A stretch of 18,007 nt of DNA from CAZDHT01 sp964505325 (GCA_964505325.1 CAZDHT010000085.1:1-18007), one strand, 5' to 3'; positions 7,450 to 14,438 are shown, numbered from the stretch's first letter. Translations and numbers: made by a program. Notes: generated from the sequence alone by a model not told the origin.

Positions 7450-8385
7450 CTAGCACTCGGTCCCCTGTTGGCCGGCCAGCGCCTGGAGGCGGGCGACGCT
7501 CTCTTTCGTGAGGTCCACGGGCAGCGGCTTCGAAACCGAGCCGGTGTACAGGGACAGGTGCGGGAAGGGGATCTCGATGCCTTCCGCGTCGAAGCGTTTC
7601 TTGATGTTGGTCAGCAGCTCGCTCTTGAGGGTCAGCCAGTCGGCCTGCGCGGCCCAGACCACGAAGAGCAGATCGACCGACGAGGTGTTGAAGTTCCAGC
7701 AGAAGCACAGCGGCTCCGGCTCCTGGAGCGCGAGCGGATGCTCGCGGGCGACGTCGAACAGCACCTGCCGGACGCGCTCGACGTCCTCCTTGTACGCGAC
7801 CCCGATCATCAGATCGACACGGCGGATGGGGAACCGACTGTAGTTGATGACCTTTTCCTTGATGAACGTTTCGTTGGGGATTCGGACGAAGCGGTTGTCG
7901 AACATCCGCAGCTTCACGGAGAGCAGGTCGACGGACAGGATCATGCCGAGTGTGTCGCCGACCTGGACCATGTTGCCGACCTTGAACGGCCGCTCGACGG
8001 CGAGGAAGATGCCGCTGATCACGTTGGACAGGCTGGTCTGTGCGGCGAAGCCGATGGCGATGCCGGCGACGCCCGCGGCGGCGAGGATGGCGGTCAGCTT
8101 CACGCCCATCTGGCCCAGTACGGTGAGGACGATGATCACCCAGCCGGTGTAGAGGATGAGCTTCCGGGCCAGTGCTCCGCGCTCGTCGCTGAACCGCCGG
8201 CCCACGGTGCGCCCGGTCCACCGGCCGAGCATGCTGACGAGCACCGCGCCGATCAAGAGGACGATGGCGGCGTAGAGGAAGCGGTCGACGGCCTGCCAGG
8301 AGAAGGGTGAGGCGGGTCCGCCGGCCTGGGCGGCGGACGGGACGGCGCTTTCCGCCGCCAGCAGTAGTGTCGCCAATCCGTTCAC
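7450..8385 (-). CDS. Mechanosensitive ion channel, MscS family
   Basis: A small-conductance mechanosensitive channel of 311 residues that opens under membrane tension to release solutes during osmotic downshock. Two N-terminal helices are followed by the pore-lining TM3 with its Gly/Ala pattern (ILAAAGVAGIAIGFAAQTSL) and the conserved SNVISGIFLAVERPFKVG. Then come the beta domain (MVQVGDTLGMI, VRIPNETFIKEKVINYS) and the alpha/beta vestibule ending in GIEIPFPHLSLY. A signal-peptide-like hydrophobic start (ATLLLAAESAVPSAAQA) precedes TM1. The frame is open to a GTG at 8391, but the strong GGAGG at 8391-8395 lies five bases before the GTG at 8383-8385, which I take as the start. It lies 30 bases downstream of the DUF432-like gene, presumably in one operon. 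Confidence 0.95.
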   Translation of the reverse strand: MNGLATLLLAAESAVPSAAQAGGPASPFSWQAVDRFLYAAIVLLIGAVLVSMLGRWTGRTVGRRFSDERGALARKLILYTGWVIIVLTVLGQMGVKLTAILAAAGVAGIAIGFAAQTSLSNVISGIFLAVERPFKVGNMVQVGDTLGMILSVDLLSVKLRMFDNRFVRIPNETFIKEKVINYSRFPIRRVDLMIGVAYKEDVERVRQVLFDVAREHPLALQEPEPLCFCWNFNTSSVDLLFVVWAAQADWLTLKSELLTNIKKRFDAEGIEIPFPHLSLYTGSVSKPLPVDLTKESVARLQALAGQQGTEC

Positions 8386-8415
8386 GTCCACCTCCAGTCA
8401 CGATCCGTGTGCGGC

Positions 8416-9210
8416 TTACCCTCCGCCGGGCAAGACGTGGAGCAGGCCGACGGTGCGGGCCAGGATCCCGCCGCGCTGCTGCTCGCGTGGCTGGGACCGC
8501 GCCTCGGCCCCGGGCGCGCCGGGCGGCGGGCCGGGCGACATCTCGATCCGCTGCGGATCTTTGACCCCGGAGCTGGTCACGCGGACTTCGCTGGTCCACA
8601 GCCCGTGTTGGTCTTCGTAGACCGCGAGGTGTGCGGCGTGCAGGCACACGCTCTCCAGCGGCAGTTCTTCCTTCCCGGCGTTCTGCACGAGGACCGGTGC
8701 GGTCGCGACGTGTGGCCGGGCCGGCTGCCCCTCAGCGGTCCGCCGCGCCGAGGTCTCCAGCCAGTAGCACAGCTCGCCCTCGAAGAAGGAGCCGAACCAG
8801 GTGTTGGAGAGCCGGACGGTCGGCAGGTCGATCATCCGCAGCGGCTCGGCATCGGTCAGCAGCTCGAGCCGCACCCAGACCGGGAGGCTGACGTAGATGC
8901 GTGCGGAGCCGTGCTGGAGGATGCGGAAGGCCTGTTCGGGCCGGACCACGACCGACCGGTCGGGGGTGACCGGGGAGAGACGGATCGCGCCGAGCGAGAG
9001 TTCGCCCGCCCATCGCGTCCAGGCGGCGGTGTCCGGCGGCGGCTGGACCGCGGCCACCGTGAGCCCCTCGGCGCCGGCGTCCTCCCACGCCACCCGCCAT
9101 TCCTGCGGGGTGCGCGCGATCCAGAAGCCCAGCGGCCCGATGCGCCAGAATCGGCACTGGCCGACCTCGAACTCGAAATCGCCCCACGGGCTTGTTGTGC
9201 TCACCGACAC
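8416..9210 (-). CDS. DUF432-like protein of unknown function, upstream of MscS
   Basis: A 264-residue protein with no signal peptide or membrane helix. The sequence is rich in beta-strand-like stretches and aromatic residues (GQCRFWRIGPLGFWIART, EWRVAWED, RIYVSLPVWVRLEL, LSNTWFGSFFEGELCYWL). The style recalls DUF432, a family I remember as occurring next to MscS-type channel genes; I assign it from memory of the pattern, so the name is tentative. The last ~45 residues are Pro/Gly/Arg-rich and probably disordered. The GTG start at 9208-9210 has a strong GGAGG five bases upstream. The mscS-like gene follows after 30 bases, suggesting that the two products work together, perhaps with this soluble protein modulating the channel from the cytoplasm (inference). 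A candidate promoter lies at 9271-9298. Confidence 0.7.
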   Translation of the reverse strand: MSVSTTSPWGDFEFEVGQCRFWRIGPLGFWIARTPQEWRVAWEDAGAEGLTVAAVQPPPDTAAWTRWAGELSLGAIRLSPVTPDRSVVVRPEQAFRILQHGSARIYVSLPVWVRLELLTDAEPLRMIDLPTVRLSNTWFGSFFEGELCYWLETSARRTAEGQPARPHVATAPVLVQNAGKEELPLESVCLHAAHLAVYEDQHGLWTSEVRVTSSGVKDPQRIEMSPGPPPGAPGAEARSQPREQQRGGILARTVGLLHVLPGGG

Positions 9211-9270
9211 CTCACCCTCCCTGCGGCGGTCAACGCGGCATACGCCCCGGCCGGCCTGCGTGTCACGTGC

Positions 9271-9298
9271 AGTTTAGCGCCCACAGACGGCAGCGCAA
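9271..9298 (-). promoter_or_regulatory. Candidate promoter for the DUF432-mscS unit
   Basis: On the minus strand TTGCGC (9293-9298), a 16-base spacer and TAAACT (9271-9276) lie in the 118-base gap after the lyase gene. The match is moderate and the leader would be about 55 bases. Confidence 0.4.
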
Positions 9299-9328
9299 CC
9301 CTGAACCTGCGGCGCCCGCCGCGCGGCG

Positions 9329-12286
9329 CTACTTGACGTCGAGCTTGACGACGTTGGAGATCAGGCTCTGGTTGTTGACCTCGTCGCGGGCCTTCATCGC
9401 AAACCAGTACGTGCCGGGCTTGAGGTCCTTGAACGTGTACGTCTGCTTCAACCCGGCGCCCTTCGGCTTCGGCTCGTCGGACACGTTCTCGGCGCCCCAG
9501 AACGCGACATGCGTATCCTTCTTGTCAGGCCATGGCACGAACTCGAGGATCGGCTTCGTGGCGTACTTGATCTGATAGACGGCAGCCGGCCAGCCCTCCC
9601 TCTTCCCGCCATCGCCCCGCGCGGTCCACGCCAGCTCGACCTTGCCGCCGCCGAGCGCTTTCGCCCTCAGGTCCTTGACGGCGGCCGGCGGGTCGGCATC
9701 CACGGTATGGCGGAAAGGAGACTGGGGCAGCCAGCTCGCGGGCGGAACGTAGGGCGTCGGCGTGGAGTTCTGCGCCCTGAGCGGCCTGGGCCTGGGGTTG
9801 CGGCCGCCGTAGTAACAGCGCTTGACCGCCATCGGCAGGAACATCAGGAAATGCCCGGCCCGCGGGTTGAGCTTCTCCCACGCGAACTCCATCGCCTTCA
9901 GATACTCCGGATTGCCCGTCTGCTCGTAGGCGAAGGCGTGGGGGTCGATCAGGTAGGCGTTGGCCCAGTTGCAGCGGCCGCCGCGCTCCTCGGGCTTGAG
10001 GTTGTACGGCCCGCGCCCGTCGGTGTGATAGGGATAGCCCTCGGTCCCGCACTCGTAGACGCGGGCCCAGTCGGCGTGGCCGATGGCGACGTCGCGCATC
10101 CGTTCGTCGCCGGTGGCCAGATAGGCGGCGATGACCCCGCGTGCGAAGACCCCGCCGAGCCACGTGCCGCCCTGCGTGCCGGCCTTGTTGATCTCGGCCC
10201 AGCACTTGTTGATGGCGGCCTCGACGTGCGGCTTGAACCGCTCGTCGCCGGTCAGGTCGTAGTAACGCATCAGGACGCGCATGCACCAGCCCTCGGACCG
10301 GCTGGGGTGCGAGTAGTGCCGCATCTTCGACGCGGTGTAGGCGCCGTGGCAGGCGATCATTTCCATGCAGCGGCGGGCGCGGTCGTCGCCCGTCATCAGG
10401 TACAGGTCGTAGACCTCGTCGAGGTTGAGGTGCTCCTGGTTGGGCAGCGGCCAGCGCGTGCGGCGGTACGGATGTGCGCCGGTGTTGGGCTTCGGGCGGT
10501 TGAACGACTCGAACAGGCAGTTGCGCTGATACCCGCCGCCCCGCGTCCACCAGAGCGTCAGGTTGTCCTGGTCGTCGATGAGATAAGCGCGGACGTCGCG
10601 GGCCTGCCGCGCCACGCGCAGGCCGTAGGTCTTCCAGTTCGGCCGCCGCGTGACCAGGTAGTTGAACAGGCTGCACGATGTCCAGATCGGCTCGTAGTTC
10701 CAGGGCGAGTGCCCGGCCAGCTCTTCCCAGCGCGTGCCGAACGACTGCCAGCCGTAGCCGTTGCCCTTCAGGTAGTCGGTCATCATCATGCGGCGGTTGC
10801 GGCGGCCGAGCGGGAAGTCGACATCGGGGATCCGTTCGTTCACACGGTACGGCCCAAGGTCGGACAACGCACCGGCCTTGCCGCAGTGCTCGACGGACGG
10901 CAGCGCCCACGGCTTCGAGAGGTACGAATCGTAGACGACGTGGGACCAGGGCCGATGGTTGCCCGAGAACGCCGTGTACTTCCGCTTCGCCATCTTGATG
11001 TAGAAGTGCAGCCGGAATTCCATCCCCTTCGCCGAGCCGTCCTCGAGCCAGTGCACCTGCTTGTACTCGCGTGGGAACATCGAATAGCGGAGGAGGCCGT
11101 CGCTGCCGTATTCCATGGCGGACGGGAACTGCTGCCAGAAGTCCTTCGCGGCAAGCACGCAACCCAGGCTGGACCGGCCGAACTGGCCGAACCCGCCCGC
11201 GAAGTCGCCTTCGTCGACCACTTTCTTCTTGCCGTCAGCAGCGACCTGCCAGACTTTGTAGCCGCGGAACTGCTGCAGCCCCCCGGTGCGCGGCTCGAAG
11301 CCGGGCAGCCGCGCCCAGTCCTTCGTGCCCAGCGAGTCCTGATAGATCACGACGGAGCCGCCGGGCGGCGTGCCAGCGTCCACGTAGCCCTTGGTCCAGA
11401 CGTTGCAGCCCGAGCCGCCGGCGGTCGGCGAACCGACGTTGGTCAGCACGCTCCAGTCCTCGATGTGCGGCTCGCCGATCGGCTTCTCGAAGTTGTTGGT
11501 CAGCACCGCGTCGATGTCCACGTACGGCCGGTCGGCATGAAAGGTCATGAACACCTCGAAGCCGTAAAGGCCGGGCTTGAAGGCGCCGGCCTCCTTCGAG
11601 ACGTGCACCCCCTTGGCGAGCAGCGTGACGCGCACCGGGCCGCTGTCTATGAACTTGACGAACCGCGTGCCCTGGCTCGAGTAATACTTCCGGCCCTGCG
11701 TGTCCTCGACCACCGAGCCGAGCTTCGGGTCCGGATGCACGACCGTCTCGCTGTCGGCGAACGCGCCGTCTGCGTCCTTGTCGATCTGGAGCTTGTTGAT
11801 GAGGTTGAAGTGCTTCTTGCTGACCTCGTAGAGCGCCGGGCCGGTCTTGATGCGGATGAAGTCGGCGTCCTCGGTGACCTTCATCGGCGTCGTCGGCCGG
11901 GGCGCGGTTTTCTTGCGACCGACCAGCTTGAACACGGCCTCGCCGCCGGTGGGCACGAAGCCGACAAAATCGACAAGCACCCAGCGGATGCTGTCATCCT
12001 TCCGCCCTTCGACAAGCTCAGGGCGGCCTGAGGCTCTCGAAGGCCGCCACCAGCGGGCCAGCACGCGGAACTGCGACGGCACTTCCTTGCCCGTCGCGTC
12101 GAGCACGTGCAGTTCGTCCGTGCTCGTCGCCTGGCCGGGGAGCAGCGGGACGCCGTTCGAGACATAAGTCGCTCCGCCCGCGCCCTGCGTCTCGCGCACC
12201 GTCAGCGGCAGCTCGAAGTCGGCGTAGACAGGCCCCGCCGCCAGCGCCAGGATAAGCCCTATAGGACCGATAAGACGTATACCCAT
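9329..12286 (-). CDS. Secreted exo-rhamnogalacturonan lyase family protein (YetA/PcRGLX-like) with C-terminal fibronectin-III-like domain
   Basis: A large secreted protein of 985 residues related, by recognisable motifs, to the YetA/PcRGLX (PL26-type) family, whose characterised fungal member cleaves the rhamnogalacturonan I backbone of pectin from an end. A signal peptide is clear (cleavage probably after VYA, residue 22). The N-terminal beta region carries family hallmarks: SNGVPLLPGQ, LHVLDATGKEVPSQFRVLARWW and DDSIRWVLVDF. The middle is an (alpha/alpha)-barrel-like region (about 470-830), for example LDEVYDLYLMTGDDRARR and HYSHPSRSEGWCMR. The last ~120 residues (from about 863) look like a fibronectin-III domain (PPAAVKDLRAK, GTYWFAMKARDEVNN). 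A 14-residue insertion at about 82-95 interrupts the conserved ARW...DDSIRW motif and coincides with a palindromic DNA repeat. The ATG at 12284-12286 has an ideal AAGGAG. It is co-transcribed with the upstream cupin. Catalytic activity on pectin is inferred from family only. Confidence 0.8.
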   Translation of the reverse strand: MGIRLIGPIGLILALAAGPVYADFELPLTVRETQGAGGATYVSNGVPLLPGQATSTDELHVLDATGKEVPSQFRVLARWWRPSRASGRPELVEGRKDDSIRWVLVDFVGFVPTGGEAVFKLVGRKKTAPRPTTPMKVTEDADFIRIKTGPALYEVSKKHFNLINKLQIDKDADGAFADSETVVHPDPKLGSVVEDTQGRKYYSSQGTRFVKFIDSGPVRVTLLAKGVHVSKEAGAFKPGLYGFEVFMTFHADRPYVDIDAVLTNNFEKPIGEPHIEDWSVLTNVGSPTAGGSGCNVWTKGYVDAGTPPGGSVVIYQDSLGTKDWARLPGFEPRTGGLQQFRGYKVWQVAADGKKKVVDEGDFAGGFGQFGRSSLGCVLAAKDFWQQFPSAMEYGSDGLLRYSMFPREYKQVHWLEDGSAKGMEFRLHFYIKMAKRKYTAFSGNHRPWSHVVYDSYLSKPWALPSVEHCGKAGALSDLGPYRVNERIPDVDFPLGRRNRRMMMTDYLKGNGYGWQSFGTRWEELAGHSPWNYEPIWTSCSLFNYLVTRRPNWKTYGLRVARQARDVRAYLIDDQDNLTLWWTRGGGYQRNCLFESFNRPKPNTGAHPYRRTRWPLPNQEHLNLDEVYDLYLMTGDDRARRCMEMIACHGAYTASKMRHYSHPSRSEGWCMRVLMRYYDLTGDERFKPHVEAAINKCWAEINKAGTQGGTWLGGVFARGVIAAYLATGDERMRDVAIGHADWARVYECGTEGYPYHTDGRGPYNLKPEERGGRCNWANAYLIDPHAFAYEQTGNPEYLKAMEFAWEKLNPRAGHFLMFLPMAVKRCYYGGRNPRPRPLRAQNSTPTPYVPPASWLPQSPFRHTVDADPPAAVKDLRAKALGGGKVELAWTARGDGGKREGWPAAVYQIKYATKPILEFVPWPDKKDTHVAFWGAENVSDEPKPKGAGLKQTYTFKDLKPGTYWFAMKARDEVNNQSLISNVVKLDVK
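12002..12048. repeat. Short palindromic repeat (CTTCGACAAGCTCAGG type) inserted in frame within the lyase gene
   Basis: The left arm CCTTCGACAAGCTCAGG (12006-12022) and right arm CCTGAGGCTCTCGAAGG (12027-12043) form an imperfect hairpin around GCGG. CCGCC is present on both sides (12002-12006 and 12044-12048), a possible 5-base target duplication. The left arm is a sequence I recall as a dispersed palindromic repeat in many bacterial genomes, often seen as translated 'GRPELVEG'. The right arm has diverged at its centre. Removing one CCGCC plus the 37 bases between the copies deletes exactly 42 bases and keeps the reading frame. Confidence 0.75.
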
Positions 12287-12288
12287 GT

Positions 12289-12300
12289 TCAGTCTCCTTA
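12289..12300 (-). promoter_or_regulatory. Shine-Dalgarno of the lyase gene overlapping the cupin stop codon
   Basis: On the minus strand the cupin stop TAA (12298-12300) runs directly into AAGGAG, five to seven bases before the lyase ATG (12284-12286). The shared bases mean that ribosomes finishing the cupin uncover or occupy the initiation site of the lyase, the usual sign of translational coupling. Confidence 0.8.
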
Positions 12301-12660
12301 TTCGTGCTCGATCTGCCGGTCGCCCGAAGAGTAAGCCACGATCATATCCGCGTCCTCGTCTCCGATGCTGACGGCGTTGTGGTTCACGCCGGCTTTGACG
12401 ACCAGCGTGTCGCCCGGTTCGAGGATGACCTTCCGGTCGCCCATCGTATGCTCCAGCCGGCCGCGCAGCAGGTACAGCACCTCCTCACAGTTCGGGTGGC
12501 TGTGGCGCGGATTGCCTTGTCCTTTTCTTATGATGACCCTGCCGACGGTGATCCCGCCGGCGTTGCCGATCTTCCGGCCCGCAAGCCACCGGAGACTTCC
12601 CCAGTCTTCATCCGTTCGCTCGGCATCCGCCTCGCCCGCTCTGCGCACCGAATAACTCAT
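12298..12660 (-). CDS. Small cupin-domain protein
   Basis: A 120-residue single-domain cupin, probably cytoplasmic since no signal peptide is seen. Cupin motif 1 is at about 48-70: GNPRHSHPNCEEVLYLLRG, with His53, His55 and Glu59/60 as likely metal ligands. Motif 2 is at about 82-96 (PGDTLVVKAGVNHNAV), with His94 as the last ligand. All four ligands are therefore present and metal binding is likely. The frame is open upstream to 12849, but that extension runs through a repeat and the promoter. I use the ATG at 12658-12660, which precedes the first cupin-like residues and has AGGGGA upstream. It is the first gene of a two-gene unit with the lyase, so a role in sugar binding, sugar-acid isomerisation or sensing of pectin fragments is a reasonable guess, not shown by the sequence. 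Confidence 0.88.
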   Translation of the reverse strand: MSYSVRRAGEADAERTDEDWGSLRWLAGRKIGNAGGITVGRVIIRKGQGNPRHSHPNCEEVLYLLRGRLEHTMGDRKVILEPGDTLVVKAGVNHNAVSIGDEDADMIVAYSSGDRQIEHE

Positions 12661-12708
12661 CGCGAACAGTTCCCCTGCTGAACAGGATCGGCCGGCCGTC
12701 GCGGCAGA

Positions 12709-12737
12709 GGGATACCACAAAGCGTCGGCCAAGTCAA
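12709..12737 (-). promoter_or_regulatory. Candidate promoter for the cupin-lyase operon
   Basis: On the minus strand TTGACT (12732-12737), a 17-base spacer and TATCCC (12709-12714). The -35 and spacing are good, the -10 is moderate. The leader would be about 40 bases. Confidence 0.55.
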
Positions 12738-12769
12738 CCCGGAGGGCCGGGGCCTGTCTGGACGTTCCG

Positions 12770-12824
12770 TTGTAGGCCCGCTCGGCCTGGCCGCCAAAGC
12801 CTTGGCGGAGGCGGGTGAGCGCGC
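12770..12824. repeat. Composite small repeat: hairpin repeat with an 'FGGQ'-type palindrome in its loop
   Basis: TTGTAGGCCCGCTC (12770-12783) matches the left arm of the hairpins found at 17931-17955 and 17976-17999. A near-complementary right arm GAGCGCGC (12817-12824, one mismatch to the ideal) lies 33 bases on. Between them is a second palindrome, CCGCCAA (12791-12797) and TTGGCGG (12802-12808), in a context whose translation 'LRQGFGGQA' I recall as a common artefact of dispersed repeats in bacterial genomes. The 261-base gap between the LRR gene and the cupin gene (12661-12921) otherwise holds only the candidate promoter. Confidence 0.6.
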
Positions 12825-12921
12825 ATTGCGCCGCCCGCATAGGAGGCACCGCTTTTCCGATGCGCGCTCTATGGTGGATCGCAGCCGCCGGGGACCGGCC
12901 GGGTTGCCTCCACCCTCGCCG

Positions 12922-14034
12922 CTATCCGTCCAACCAATGCAGTATGCTGGTGTAAGGCAAGGCCTTTCTCAGGCCCCGCACCCCCGCGTCCGTGACTTTG
13001 GGCGCAAAGAGGTACAGTTCCCGGAGATTCTTCAGTCCCTTCAGGTGGGCCAGCCCCGCATCGGTGACCTGGGTCTGCCAGAGGCGCAGTTCCCGCAGAT
13101 TCTTCAGCCCCTTCAGGTGCGCCAGCCCCGCGTCCGTGACCTTGGTCACCGAGAGATCCAGTACCCGCAGATTCGTCAACCCTTTCAGGTGGGCCAGGCC
13201 CGCGTCCATGACCTTGGCCCACCCGAGCTTCAACTCCCGCAGATTCTTCAGCCCCTTCAGGTGGACCACCCCCGCGTCCGTGACCTTGGTGCTATACAGA
13301 TCCAGTACCCGGAGATTCGTCAGCCCCTTCAGGTGGACCAGCCCCGCGTCCGTGACCTTGAACCCCCAGAGGTGCAGTACCCGCAGATTCGTCAGCCCCT
13401 TCAGGTGCGCCAGCCCCACGCCCGTGATCTCGGTCCCCACGAGGTTCAGTTCCCGCAGGTTCCTCAGCCCGTCGAGGTGGGCCAGCCCCGCATCCGTCAC
13501 CTTGGTGGCATACAGGGTCAGTATCCGCAGGTTCTTGAGACCCTTCAGGTGTGCCAGCCCACCGTCCGTCACCTTGGTGCCATAGAGGCACAGTTCCCGC
13601 AGATTCGTGAGCCCTTTCAGGTAGGCCAGCCCCGCGTCCGTGAGCCCACTCCCCTCCAGGCGAAGCAGACTCAACCCGCGCAGGTCACCCAAATCTGCCA
13701 GGAACTGTTCCGCATTGCGCCGGAGCAGCAGGCCGGGGATCCGTTTCGCGGCCACCTCACGGCGCAGCGCCGCGGGGGTCGTTCCGCTCAACGGCTCTAC
13801 GGCCCACCACCGGCACTCGGGGATCGTCACCGGCCGCGCGGCGGGCGTGGTGCCGACCCGCTCGATCCAGCCTTCGCGAGGCCAAGCCCAGACGTCGAGC
13901 GCGAGTTTCGAGTTGAACTCGCGCGGCCCCATCGTCGGATGCGGCTCATCCTGCCTGCCCTGAAGCGCGCAACCCGCCACAAGGCACACGAGAAGCGCCA
14001 CGCCCACAACGCCAACCGCCACAGTCCTTTTCAT
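12922..14034 (-). CDS. Leucine-rich-repeat lipoprotein
   Basis: A 370-residue secreted lipoprotein. The N-terminus has the MKR start, a hydrophobic core and the lipobox LVAGC with Cys22. A Trp-rich non-repeat region (about 23-117) is followed by ten leucine-rich repeats of 24 residues (about 118-357) with consensus L(T/K)NLRxLxLxxTKVTDAGLAHLKG, the internalin/SDS22-like pattern frequent in planctomycete genomes. A short cap ends the protein. Such repeats form a curved solenoid that binds other proteins; the partner is unknown. The ATG at 14032-14034 has AAGGGGG upstream and a candidate promoter lies at 14098-14126. The gene stands alone between the MITE-like element and the cupin promoter. 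Confidence 0.9.
   Translation of the reverse strand: MKRTVAVGVVGVALLVCLVAGCALQGRQDEPHPTMGPREFNSKLALDVWAWPREGWIERVGTTPAARPVTIPECRWWAVEPLSGTTPAALRREVAAKRIPGLLLRRNAEQFLADLGDLRGLSLLRLEGSGLTDAGLAYLKGLTNLRELCLYGTKVTDGGLAHLKGLKNLRILTLYATKVTDAGLAHLDGLRNLRELNLVGTEITGVGLAHLKGLTNLRVLHLWGFKVTDAGLVHLKGLTNLRVLDLYSTKVTDAGVVHLKGLKNLRELKLGWAKVMDAGLAHLKGLTNLRVLDLSVTKVTDAGLAHLKGLKNLRELRLWQTQVTDAGLAHLKGLKNLRELYLFAPKVTDAGVRGLRKALPYTSILHWLDG
12964..13683 (-). repeat. Ten tandem 72-bp units encoding the leucine-rich repeats
   Basis: Each 24-residue LRR corresponds to 72 bases, and the DNA itself is strongly repeated: forms of CTTCAGGTGGGCCAGCCCCGC and of GCGTCCGTGACCTTGG recur in nearly every unit on the plus strand. 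DNA similarity beyond protein need suggests recent duplication or gene conversion among units, so copy number may vary between strains. Confidence 0.85.
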
Positions 14035-14097
14035 TATCGTTCCCCCTTCTGCATCGTCCCGGCGGCACAGCTCTCCCTGCCGCGCCTCGGCCCCTAG

Positions 14098-14126
14098 AGT
14101 CTAGCCCGTTCCTCCAGCTCGAGCAA
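14098..14126 (-). promoter_or_regulatory. Candidate promoter for the LRR lipoprotein
   Basis: On the minus strand TTGCTC (14121-14126), a 17-base spacer and TAGACT (14098-14103). A leader of about 57 bases would follow. Moderate match only. Confidence 0.45.
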
Positions 14127-14150
14127 GCCGCTGTCTTCGCTCCCGGGGTC

Positions 14151-14310
14151 ATTCAATTCTCGGCTTGGTTTGGCGGGGCAAGTTCGCGCCGCGCTTGGGG
14201 AGCGCGTTTATAAAAGTCACACGTGTGACTTTTATAAACGAGGTGCTTCGCGGCGGGGGTGGAAGAGAACGCGGCCGGGCGGTCATCAAGACCGCCGCGG
14301 AGAATTGAAT
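14151..14310. mobile_element. MITE-like element: 11-bp terminal inverted repeats, GTC flanks, central palindrome (candidate)
   Basis: ATTCAATTCTC (14151-14161) is exactly inverted as GAGAATTGAAT (14300-14310), 160 bases end to end. GTC stands immediately outside both ends (14148-14150 and 14311-14313), a possible 3-base target duplication. Inside lies a perfect 36-bp palindrome (14205-14240), and a smaller hairpin, GGCGGTC/GACCGCC, at 14278-14296. No protein is encoded. The AT-rich ends and centre contrast with the GC-rich surroundings. This is a structural inference from one copy. The whole gap 14035-14438 holds this element, the LRR promoter and, from 14311 to 14438, nothing that I can recognise. 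Confidence 0.5.
14205..14240. repeat. Perfect 36-bp palindrome
   Basis: Two 18-base arms with no mismatch and no spacer, centred between 14222 and 14223 on CACGTG; the half-site is CGTTTATAAAAGTCACAC. It could act as a binding site for a dimeric regulator, a recombination or replication structure, or a bidirectional terminator (A-tract, GTCAC-ACGT-GTGAC stem, T-tract) for the gene ending at 14439. It is the most AT-rich run in this region. Confidence 0.95.
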
Positions 14311-14438
14311 GTCCCTGTTCGCTCCCCAGAACGGTGCCCATCCCTGCGTCGTGGCCGGCTGGGCCTACGGTTCTCGTATGTCGCGCCTTCGAGGCTGTGC
14401 TGGACAGTCGTGGGCGAAGATGAGGGGGCCGGCGCGGG

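Noticed and set aside
9509..12031. 840-residue open frame on the plus strand opposite the lyase
   Set aside because: Arg/Val/Ala/His-rich shadow without motifs; the minus-strand frame has a signal peptide, family motifs and an ideal ribosome-binding site.
12661..12849. N-terminal extension of the cupin frame
   Set aside because: It would translate the repeat and the promoter; the translated 'LRQGFGGQA' is a dispersed-repeat artefact, and the cupin fold begins after the ATG at 12660.
12964..13683. CRISPR-like regular repetition
   Set aside because: The 72-bp period is coding, in frame and explained by leucine-rich repeats.
12802..14097. 431-residue repetitive open frame on the plus strand
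   Set aside because: Its repeats (QPLQVxQPRVRDLG) are simply the reverse complement of the LRR units; no start signal or known family.
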